Part shown: piece by piece, positions 1 to 7,305 of the stretch
How the letters are laid out: each line of letters begins with the position of its first letter
Position numbering within the stretch: position 1 is the first letter of the stretch
Assembly (NCBI GenBank): GCA_022794255.1
Contig: JAAWEL010000049.1
Coordinates: 27,075 to 91,074 of the forward strand
Source: Lachnospiraceae bacterium
GTDB lineage: Bacteria > Bacillota > Clostridia > Lachnospirales > Lachnospiraceae
Length of the DNA stretch: 64,000 nucleotides
Direction: 5' to 3'
Notes under the pieces: model-generated
Seen by the model: the letters and a program-made list of their open reading frames with translations, nothing else
Told to the model about the DNA's origin: nothing
Database searches by the model: none
Translations under genes and position numbers: made by a program

Positions 1-1188
1 TCCCGGCTTTCCTTCCATGGCAAGAACCAGTGCATCCATCTCTTCCTCTGTCATAAATTTGGCAAAGGAGGACTTTCTGGTTCCATCCGGCTGAATGGCT
101 ATATAGGCCAAACCTTTCGCCCCAAAACCCTTGGCAAACTCCACTAAGGCATCAATCTTTTTCCGGGGCATGGCGCCCTGCCCCTGGACATTGATTCCGC
201 GAACCGTGCCGCCATTTTCCAGGGCTCCCTTAAACACCACAAACTCGCATTCCTTCACCACGAGTGATACATCCTTTAGCTCCATGCCAAAACGAAGATC
301 CGGCTTGTCGGAACCAAACCGGTCCATGGCCTCCTGCCAGGTCATCCGGGGAATGGGCTGAGGAATCTCCACTCCTAACAGCTCCTTAAATAGTTTGTAC
401 AGCAGGCGCTCATTGACATCCAGCACATCGTCCACATCCACAAAGGACAACTCCATATCGATCTGGGTAAATTCTGGCTGCCGGTCTGCCCGCAGATCCT
501 CATCCCGGTAACATCTGGCCAGCTGGAAATACCGGTCATATCCGGAACACATCAATAGCTGCTTGAAAATCTGGGGAGACTGAGGCAGCGCATAAAAGCT
601 TCCCGGATGAACCCGGCTGGGCACCAGATAGTCCCTGGCTCCCTCCGGGGTACTCTTTATCAAAGTAGGCGTCTCAATCTCCAAAAATCCCTCCTCTGCC
701 AGAAACTGTCTGGTGAGAACGGCAATATTGCTTCGCAAAATCAGGTTCCGCTGAATATCCGGTCTGCGCAGGTCCAGATAGCGGTACTTTAAGCGCAGCT
801 CCTCCTTTGTCTTGGAATTTTCCTCAATGGGAAATGGAGGGGTCTCTGACTCAGAAAGGATCCGCAGGCTCTCTGCCCGCACCTCAATGGCCCCTGTGGC
901 CAGATTTTTATTCTCTGCTCCGGACCGGGCTTCCACACGTCCGGTCACAGCCACCACAAACTCACTGCGCAGCTTCTCCGCTTTATGAAAGTTCTCTGCG
1001 CCGCAGTCTGTCTCCTCAAAAATAATCTGTAATATACCAGACCGGTCCCGTAAATCCACAAAGATAATTCCGCCTTTGTTTCTGCTCTTCTGCACCCATC
1101 CCATGACTGTTACCTTCTGGCCGATGTGGGCAGTAGTCACCTCCGTACATCTGTGAGACCTTTTTAGTCCCTGCATTGATTCTGCCAT
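1..1188 (-). CDS. aspS: aspartyl-tRNA synthetase, C-terminal third cut by window edge
   Basis: Charges tRNA-Asp with aspartate in the cytoplasm. The minus frame from the ATG at 1188 stays open to the first base of the window (396 codons). Bacterial AspRS is about 590 residues, so the C-terminal third lies outside. The N-terminal OB-fold anticodon domain (MGWVQKSRNKGGIIFVDLRD) is followed by class II core sequence (YRYLDLRRPDIQ, then RCYRDEDLRADRQPEFTQID, motif 2) and the start of the bacterial GAD insertion. The start follows AGGAGAG with good spacing. It lies 57 bp downstream of hisS, the usual clostridial pairing, and is probably co-transcribed with it. The AspRS assignment is secure; whether it charges tRNA-Asn as well cannot be judged from here. 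Confidence 0.95.
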   Translation of the reverse strand, partial: MAESMQGLKRSHRCTEVTTAHIGQKVTVMGWVQKSRNKGGIIFVDLRDRSGILQIIFEETDCGAENFHKAEKLRSEFVVAVTGRVEARSGAENKNLATGAIEVRAESLRILSESETPPFPIEENSKTKEELRLKYRYLDLRRPDIQRNLILRSNIAVLTRQFLAEEGFLEIETPTLIKSTPEGARDYLVPSRVHPGSFYALPQSPQIFKQLLMCSGYDRYFQLARCYRDEDLRADRQPEFTQIDMELSFVDVDDVLDVNERLLYKLFKELLGVEIPQPIPRMTWQEAMDRFGSDKPDLRFGMELKDVSLVVKECEFVVFKGALENGGTVRGINVQGQGAMPRKKIDALVEFAKGFGAKGLAYIAIQPDGTRKSSFAKFMTEEEMDALVLAMEGKPG

Positions 1189-1245
1189 AATCTCTCCTCT
1201 TTCCCGGCTGCCTGACGGCTGCCATATACTTTTCCTTTCCTCTTC

Positions 1246-2511
1246 TTACTCCTTAAGCCCTTCCCGGTAAAACTCCACAAACTCCGTGTATCCTTCCTTT
1301 TCCAGCTGCTCCTTCTGAAACTTTTTATTCTTATTCATCTGGGAGACCAGAACCTGGGCTCCTTTCTTTCTCTCCTCCATAGCCTGTCTCATAATCTGGG
1401 CAAACCGTGTGCTGTCCACCCCTTTCTCCACCAGATAGGCCTTTCTCTCTGTGGCTCCCGGCACCTTTCCTCCCTGGTCCATCAGAATGGTAATGATCCG
1501 CTCAAATCCAATGGAAAAGCCGCAGGCCGGTGCATCCTTGCCGGTAAACTTACCGATCATCTTGTCATATCTTCCCCCACCTGCCACCGATCCCCCAAAG
1601 CCCTCCATGGAAACCTCAAAGATCGTCCCGGTATAATAGGACATGCCGCGCACCAGAGTGGGATCAAAATACAGGGAAAATTCGGTCTCTGCCACATTTG
1701 CCACTGTCTGCATGATATGAGCCAGATTCTCTGTCACGCTTAGAGGAAGAACCTTCTCTAAAACAGTTCCCAGCTTTCTCACCCCGTCTGCATCATGTCC
1801 CACCTCAGCTAAAAGCTTTGTGTACTGAGCCACGCTGTCCCTGGCATGTCCGGCCTCTAAAAGCTCTGCCTCCACACCCTCCATGCCGATCTTATCCATC
1901 TTATCCAAAGTGATAAACACCTGATCCAAACTACTCTCATCAAACCTGCAATATAAAGCCATCCCCTTTAAAATCTCCCGGTCATTGATCCGCACCGTAA
2001 ATCCATTTTCCGGGCAAATCTTTCCCAAGACTGTGGTGGTGGCTAAAATCAGCTCAATCTCCGCCATAGAGCTGGCATCCCCCAAAATATCGATATCACA
2101 CTGAGTAAACTGACGGAATCTTCCCTTCTGAGGCCGGTCTGCCCGCCACACGCTTCCCATCTGCAGTGCCTTAAAGGGACTTGGCAGCTGGGCGCTATTG
2201 TTGGAATAATATCGTGCCAGAGGGAGGGTGAGATCATAGCGAAGGCCGCCGTCCACCAAATCCTTCTCCTCCTTGGCTGACTCTAAGCTTAGCTTTTCTC
2301 CTCTTTTCAAAATCTTAAAGATCAGCTTTTCATTGTCTCCGCCCTGTTTACTGGTCAGGTTCTCGATATGCTCCACGCAAGGAGTCTCGATCTGGGTAAA
2401 CCCAAATCCCCGGTACGTCTCCCGAATCTGGTTCATCACATACTCCCGCACCTGCATCTCCCCAGGCAAAATATCTCTCATGCCAGTTACCGGCTTTTTT
2501 TTCAGCGCCAT
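1246..2511 (-). CDS. hisS: histidyl-tRNA synthetase
   Basis: Class II synthetase of 421 aa that attaches histidine to tRNA-His. Visible signatures are the His-specific block RGMSYYTGTIFEV, the GGGRYDKMIGKF block and motif 3 (ACGFSIGFERII) near residues 330-340, followed by a compact C-terminal anticodon-binding domain. The length is normal for bacterial HisRS. It reads from its own promoter (2561-2589) toward aspS. No T-box leader was recognised, although the upstream gap is only about 150 bp. The spacer of the promoter carries a short dyad that could be an operator. Confidence 0.96.
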   Translation of the reverse strand: MALKKKPVTGMRDILPGEMQVREYVMNQIRETYRGFGFTQIETPCVEHIENLTSKQGGDNEKLIFKILKRGEKLSLESAKEEKDLVDGGLRYDLTLPLARYYSNNSAQLPSPFKALQMGSVWRADRPQKGRFRQFTQCDIDILGDASSMAEIELILATTTVLGKICPENGFTVRINDREILKGMALYCRFDESSLDQVFITLDKMDKIGMEGVEAELLEAGHARDSVAQYTKLLAEVGHDADGVRKLGTVLEKVLPLSVTENLAHIMQTVANVAETEFSLYFDPTLVRGMSYYTGTIFEVSMEGFGGSVAGGGRYDKMIGKFTGKDAPACGFSIGFERIITILMDQGGKVPGATERKAYLVEKGVDSTRFAQIMRQAMEERKKGAQVLVSQMNKNKKFQKEQLEKEGYTEFVEFYREGLKE

Positions 2512-2560
2512 TTTCTGCTCTCTCCGTTTTCTTCATACTTGGTACTTCATTATCCATACG

Positions 2561-2589
2561 ATTATACTATTGTCGATGACAATTAGCAA
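2561..2589 (-). promoter_or_regulatory. hisS-aspS promoter with dyad in spacer
   Basis: On the minus strand a TTGCTA -35 box (2584-2589) is separated by exactly 17 bp from a TATAAT -10 box (2561-2566). The spacer contains the dyad ATTGTC-GAT-GACAAT (2569-2583). A vegetative sigma factor promoter is a good reading; a repressor site at the dyad is inference. Confidence 0.6.
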
Positions 2590-2658
2590 TACTTATCCAT
2601 AAATTCGCAACGCCTCCAAAGCAGAACCTGCCGATCTCTCCCTGACTCGTTTGCTTTC

Positions 2659-3630
2659 TCAACAGCAGCGGGCGGCCTTTGCAGCTGCCCTGACCCTGCT
2701 TAAATCCTGATCCGTGGACAAGGTGCAGTCTGCTCCCAGAATCAGTCCCTTTCTTCCAAAGCGTTCCACTATCTTATGCACCTCTGCCTGAATCTCCTCA
2801 TCTCTTCCATTTACCAGAGGTCCCTGATGATTGGCAAGTCCTCCCATGATCGTTTTACCGGAGAATAAATCCCGGCCTCGATCCAATTCAAAGGGAGCTT
2901 CATAGACTCCCCAGTTGACCACATCTGCATAAGGGGCATAATCCCGGTACCGCTCCATATTCAGACCATCCTTGCATATATGAAGGAAACAGTAGCCTCC
3001 CCCATCCTTGATTGCTTTCATAATCCGCAAATCAAAAGGCTTCATCCACTTGGCAAACTCTTCATCTGTAAAGAAACCATTCTCCCCACCCAATGCGGCA
3101 TAATAAATCGAATCTACCCCTGCTTTCACATATTCCTCTGCCAATGCACAGAGTACATCTGTAATCCGCTCCATGGCGGATCGCATTTTCCTCTCGTTCC
3201 ATCTAAAAAAATCCACCTGCATCTGTCTTGCCGCATAGTAGTTTACTCCTGCCTGCTCAATTGGGTGAATTCCAGATGCACAGATCCCATGAAGCGTCCC
3301 CATGGTAAATACCTCTTCCTTACATCCGGCTAAGATTCTCTTTGTCAGCTCAATCTGTTCCCTCACAAAGGGAGCCTCCTTTGTCATAACCGGAATCAAC
3401 CGATCATAATCATCAGGCGTATGGATCGTTCCAAAAACCGGCACCAGATTTTCATTCATAATCTTACAGATGTCTGTATCTGTATCCTGGAAAAAATCCA
3501 GATGTGCCTTTACACACGCCTCCCCTTTCTTTTTGTCATTGGGAAAGTGAAGCGAAAAGCATGAGGGAATCCCATCCACCTCTCTCTGCTCAATCGCTGC
3601 TATTACCCGTTCTCTTTTTGTCATAACCAT
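2659..3630 (-). CDS. uroporphyrinogen decarboxylase-family protein, probably corrinoid/zinc methyltransferase type
   Basis: A 323-aa member of the URO-D fold family. The family includes HemE, which decarboxylates uroporphyrinogen, and MtaA/MtbA-type methyltransferases, which move methyl groups between corrinoid proteins and thiols. This protein has the zinc-ligand pattern of the latter: FLHICKDG (His-X-Cys) near residue 215 and a downstream Cys in GADCTLSTD near residue 300. That favours a methyltransferase-like enzyme over HemE; the substrate is unknown. The start at 3630 follows AAGGAG with 8-bp spacing. It stands alone, without an adjacent corrinoid protein or MtaB partner, between capA and hisS. 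Confidence 0.75.
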   Translation of the reverse strand: MVMTKRERVIAAIEQREVDGIPSCFSLHFPNDKKKGEACVKAHLDFFQDTDTDICKIMNENLVPVFGTIHTPDDYDRLIPVMTKEAPFVREQIELTKRILAGCKEEVFTMGTLHGICASGIHPIEQAGVNYYAARQMQVDFFRWNERKMRSAMERITDVLCALAEEYVKAGVDSIYYAALGGENGFFTDEEFAKWMKPFDLRIMKAIKDGGGYCFLHICKDGLNMERYRDYAPYADVVNWGVYEAPFELDRGRDLFSGKTIMGGLANHQGPLVNGRDEEIQAEVHKIVERFGRKGLILGADCTLSTDQDLSRVRAAAKAARCC

Positions 3631-3796
3631 TCACAATCTCCTTTTTCATTATGGATATTTTCTGTCTGCTTTCCTAAACCCTTTACTCATTCCTGTGTCT
3701 CTTTGTCCACGAATCCGAATCCGCCAAAATCCGATTGATTATCCTGGTCTTTGCAATATCAGCGTTTGGCTTGTGACTGCTTATAACAAATGAATC

Positions 3797-3815
3797 GGGC
3801 ATCCTATGGATGCCC
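3797..3815. terminator. perfect hairpin across the capA stop codon
   Basis: GGGCATCC-TAT-GGATGCCC is a perfect 8-bp stem with a 3-nt loop that contains the capA stop codon. The bases after it on the minus strand (GATTCATTTGTT) are only weakly U-rich, so it may be a weak terminator or an mRNA 3' end stabiliser rather than a strong intrinsic terminator. Confidence 0.45.
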
Positions 3816-5021
3816 TACTCTCCCTGCCTCGTCCACCGTCACTCCAAAAACCCTGCTGTACTCATTCAGCCGCTGAATAATCTGCTGCTTTCTATCTCCC
3901 TCTGCCACAGTGGGACAGTAATCATTTCGGTGCTCCACGGAGCTGATGGTGCAGGGGATCAATGTCAGCTCAGCCTCTCTGGTGGCTGCCCCGTCCTCAA
4001 TTTCAAATCTGGCCTGAGCAATCATGGTATTCTTGTCCTTCGGATTCCGGTTTCCTCCGAAACAGAAATTCCCTAAGCTATAAATAATATATTTTCCATT
4101 ATAATACTCCACCCCCTGCAGTACATGAGGATGGCACCCCACTACCAGATCCACGCCCCAGTCAATGCACTTTCGCCCCAGCTCCAGCTGGTATCCGGTG
4201 GCATTGTAGGTAGACTCAATCCCCCAGTGACAGCAGGCAAGGATCAAATCCGCCTCTTGCTGCCGCAACTGCCCGATTCCATTCTGCAGATAAGTCTCCA
4301 CCTGCTTTCCACCATAGATCACATCCACAGAGATGATCCCGATCTTTATTCCATCCTCTGTCTCAAATATCCCCACCTTATCGTCATAGGCATAGGGCAG
4401 ATCAATGCTCTCAAAGGCGGCCACCGTATCTGCGATTCCCTGGGCCCCGTAATCGATCCGGTGATTGTTCCCAAAGCTGACCGCATCAATGCTGGCCTGT
4501 GGCAGGATATGAATATACTCCGGTTTTCCCTTAATATTAAAGGCTTTCTCCACCCGTTTGTTGGAGTTGGTCAGAACGCCCTCAAAATTTACCAGAGTCA
4601 TATCATCCGCCTCAAAGATCGATTTGACATTTTTGAAAAACCAGGAAGGTCCCTGCTGGTCATACATCTCCCGAAAGGTTCCCTCATAGCCGTGAATCGA
4701 AAGATTTCCAAGGGAACAATCTCCGGCCAGGGAGATCACCACCTCCCTTTTTGCAATCTTGTCCTTTCTCTCTGCTTCATTCCCCTTATCCTCCCCGTTT
4801 TCTGTGTGGTTCAGATTTTTTCCTGCCCTTGTTTTTCCAGCCTCAATCGTCCTTGAGACAGTATTTGTAATTTCCTGGGAAGCTTCCGCCGATTCTTCCC
4901 CGGTCTCTGTGCTCTCCTGTCCAGTCTCCTCATTTTTCACCTCATGAGGTCCGTATCCGCTGGCCAGCAATGCCACAGTCAAAACTCCTGCCATAAATAG
5001 CCCTTTTTCCCATTTTCTCAT
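3804..5021 (-). CDS. CapA/PgsA-family metallophosphatase-like exported protein
   Basis: A 405-aa protein of the CapA family (poly-gamma-glutamate synthesis/export type, calcineurin-like phosphoesterase fold). Family blocks are visible in order: ISLAGDCSLGN, NFEGVLT, SFGNNHRIDYG, CHWGIES and GCHPHVLQGVEYYNGKYI. A hydrophobic N-terminal segment (GLFMAGVLTVALLASGYG) is followed by a Glu/Thr-rich low-complexity linker (residues 28-90), as in surface lipoproteins. The expected lipobox cysteine is absent: the codon is TAC (Tyr). The ATG overlaps the hemZ stop by 4 bp, so the two are translationally coupled. No capBC or pgsBC genes are nearby, so polyglutamate synthesis should not be assumed. Confidence 0.85.
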   Translation of the reverse strand: MRKWEKGLFMAGVLTVALLASGYGPHEVKNEETGQESTETGEESAEASQEITNTVSRTIEAGKTRAGKNLNHTENGEDKGNEAERKDKIAKREVVISLAGDCSLGNLSIHGYEGTFREMYDQQGPSWFFKNVKSIFEADDMTLVNFEGVLTNSNKRVEKAFNIKGKPEYIHILPQASIDAVSFGNNHRIDYGAQGIADTVAAFESIDLPYAYDDKVGIFETEDGIKIGIISVDVIYGGKQVETYLQNGIGQLRQQEADLILACCHWGIESTYNATGYQLELGRKCIDWGVDLVVGCHPHVLQGVEYYNGKYIIYSLGNFCFGGNRNPKDKNTMIAQARFEIEDGAATREAELTLIPCTISSVEHRNDYCPTVAEGDRKQQIIQRLNEYSRVFGVTVDEAGRVGHP

Positions 5022-6535
5022 ACCCAGCTCTCCCCTTTATCCTCAAAAAGCCCCCTCTTTCTCTCAATCATCTCATCGATTCGCTCAATATACTGCTCCA
5101 CATTTTTCACTGTCTCTGCACGCTCGATCCGGTTTTCCCCGGGAATCACCCGCTTGGTGGTGGTCCCGGCGCCGCAGCCAATGATAGTCTGCTGCTCCTC
5201 CATGATGAGAATATTGTAAATACACGCCTTCCCGGGCTTTGCATATCCCACATTTTCAAAATTTCCAGCCATGTTCTTCTGCCGATACAGATAGTAGGGC
5301 TCTAACCCCATCTCGTGTGCATACCGGGCAGTCATGTCGATAATCTCCTGTGTGCCCACAAACTTGTAGTCTTTGTAGGCCTCTTTCATAGTATTGAGGC
5401 GGGCGGCCCGCTTGATAGCCAATGAATGTACAGTCAGACTGTCCGGGGCAAGAGCCTTGATCTCTTTCATGGTTTGCTCCACATCTTCTGCCTGTTCCTC
5501 AGGAAGTCCCACAATCAGATCCATGTTAATATTGTCAAATCCCAGCTCCCTGGCCATAAAAAACCGTTCCTTCACATCCTCTACTGTGTGACGGCGCCCG
5601 ATCAGATCCAGGGTTTTCTGGTTCATGGTCTGAGGATTGATAGAAATGCGGGTCACACCGTATCTTTTTAACACCTCCAGCTTTTCTCTGGTGATGCTGT
5701 CCGGCCGGCCGGCCTCCACGGTAAATTCAATCGCCTTCGTACATGCAAAAGTATTTACCAGCTTCTCCATCAGCTTTTCCAGATTCCCTGCTGAAAGAGC
5801 TGTGGGGGTACCGCCGCCTACATAGACAGAGGAAGGAACCTTTCCAGCTTTTTCTGCCACATAGTGAAGCTCTTTAAACAACGCCCCCAGATATTCCTCC
5901 ATACGCCCCTCCCATTTTCCAATGGGATAGGAGGTAAAAGAACAATACAGACAGGTAGTGGGGCAGAAGGGGATTCCCACATAAAGGCTGTAGCCCCGGG
6001 CTTTGTCCTCCTTTAAGGGCAGCAAAGACAAAAGCTCCTCCTCCCGCATAGCCGTCTCCACACAGAGCCGGGCCTTCTCTTCACTGGTAAAATACATCTC
6101 CTTCATATACCGGCGGATCTCCTCCCCGGTCATTCCTTCCCTCAGCTTCATCAGCGCAATCTTGGCCGGGCGGATGCCGGTTAATGAACCCCAGGGCAGA
6201 CTTTTACCTGTAAATCCTTTTAAGATAACATAGAGCCTTCTCTTGATTTTGTTTTTCGTGTCAGTGCGGTTGTCATAGTCCACCGAAAGCGGTTCATCAA
6301 AATGGTCCAGCTCCCTTTGTTCTGCCGGAGTGGCTCCCCAGATAAAGGGAGAGTGATCCCCCCGGAATATGATCTGCATCCGAAACCATTTCCGGCTCTC
6401 GTCCACCTTTCCCACCAGGCACAGCTCAAGTCCCGGTACCGGTTCATGGACAAAAGATTTCCCCGGGAAAAAAGCCATCAGAAGCTCCCGGATATCCTGT
6501 TCGTAAGCATTGTCATTTAATATAATTCCAATCAT
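5018..6535 (-). CDS. hemZ: HemZ-type radical SAM coproporphyrinogen III dehydrogenase
   Basis: An oxygen-independent coproporphyrinogen oxidase-like radical SAM protein of 505 aa. The 4Fe-4S motif CPTTCLYC (CxxxCxxC) sits near residue 190 inside IPFCPTTCLYCSF. The conserved YVGGGTPT block and the DNINMDLIVGLPEE block follow. Length matches Bacillus HemZ (about 500). I chose the start at 6535 (MIGIILND...): the frame is open further upstream, but that would overlap the preceding gene, and GGAAG lies 8 bp before 6535. The preceding MBL gene ends 49 bp upstream and capA overlaps the 3' end. Whether it makes heme or serves another tetrapyrrole step is not shown by the sequence. Confidence 0.88.
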   Translation of the reverse strand: MIGIILNDNAYEQDIRELLMAFFPGKSFVHEPVPGLELCLVGKVDESRKWFRMQIIFRGDHSPFIWGATPAEQRELDHFDEPLSVDYDNRTDTKNKIKRRLYVILKGFTGKSLPWGSLTGIRPAKIALMKLREGMTGEEIRRYMKEMYFTSEEKARLCVETAMREEELLSLLPLKEDKARGYSLYVGIPFCPTTCLYCSFTSYPIGKWEGRMEEYLGALFKELHYVAEKAGKVPSSVYVGGGTPTALSAGNLEKLMEKLVNTFACTKAIEFTVEAGRPDSITREKLEVLKRYGVTRISINPQTMNQKTLDLIGRRHTVEDVKERFFMARELGFDNINMDLIVGLPEEQAEDVEQTMKEIKALAPDSLTVHSLAIKRAARLNTMKEAYKDYKFVGTQEIIDMTARYAHEMGLEPYYLYRQKNMAGNFENVGYAKPGKACIYNILIMEEQQTIIGCGAGTTTKRVIPGENRIERAETVKNVEQYIERIDEMIERKRGLFEDKGESWV

Positions 6536-6584
6536 ATCTTTGTCTTCCGTTCTCCCTTTTTTACCTTTTGTTCCTTTTGTATGC

Positions 6585-7232
6585 TTATTTTCCCCGGTAC
6601 ATTGCCACTGGATTGTACTTTCTCTCATGGCTGATGGTTGTTGGCTCCCCATGACCCGGATAAACCATAATATCCTCCGGCAAAGTCAAAAGCTTCTCCC
6701 GGATGGAGCAAATGATCTCCTCCATGCTTCCTGTAGGCAAATCCGTTCTTCCCAGGGAATCAGCAAACAAAGTATCCCCGCTGAACAAAATATGCTCTGA
6801 TTCAATATAATAGCATACGGAACCGGCCGTATGACCAGGGGTCTCTAACACCTTCCACGCAAATCCAATCAGGGAAAGAATGTCCCCGTCCTTTATCAGC
6901 ACATCCGCCTGAATGGATGTCTGATCTGTGCCCAAGGTTCCGGTCAGATTTAAAAACGGATCCTGCAAAAGCCGATCCTCTTCCTTCCCTGCATACACCT
7001 TGCAAGGAAAAGCCCGGCAGATATCCTTCACAGCCAGAATATGATCAAAATGCCCATGAGTCAAAAGAATCGCCACCGGAGTGACCTGAAGCTCCCGGCA
7101 TTTATTTAAGATGTAAAGGGCATTGTCCGCCGGATCCACCACCACTGCCTCCTTTGTCCCCTCATGAAATACAAGATAACAATTGGTGCTGACTTCCCCC
7201 AGCACAAAGGTCCGTATCCGAAAATTGCTCAT
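6585..7232 (-). CDS. MBL-fold metallo-hydrolase (glyoxalase II-like)
   Basis: A 215-aa metallo-beta-lactamase-fold hydrolase with the full metal-binding set: THGHFDHI (HxHxDH) near residue 60, PGHTAGSV, FSGDTLF and a C-terminal PGHGEPTT. Such proteins hydrolyse thioesters or related substrates. It is shorter than classical glyoxalase II and lacks a clear C-terminal glutathione-binding domain, so the substrate is unknown. It lies between relA (73 bp away) and hemZ (49 bp away) in what looks like one transcript, a common clostridial arrangement. Confidence 0.88.
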   Translation of the reverse strand: MSNFRIRTFVLGEVSTNCYLVFHEGTKEAVVVDPADNALYILNKCRELQVTPVAILLTHGHFDHILAVKDICRAFPCKVYAGKEEDRLLQDPFLNLTGTLGTDQTSIQADVLIKDGDILSLIGFAWKVLETPGHTAGSVCYYIESEHILFSGDTLFADSLGRTDLPTGSMEEIICSIREKLLTLPEDIMVYPGHGEPTTISHERKYNPVAMYRGK

Positions 7233-7305
7233 GTTTTCCTCCCTTCCTTATTTTACGCAATTGCTTAAAGTGCAAGAGAAAAGCGCTGGCTGCGCTCTCC
7301 TGCCA

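Noticed and set aside
4125..4856. 243-codon plus-strand ORF
   Set aside because: Antisense to capA, no ribosome site of note and no recognisable domain.
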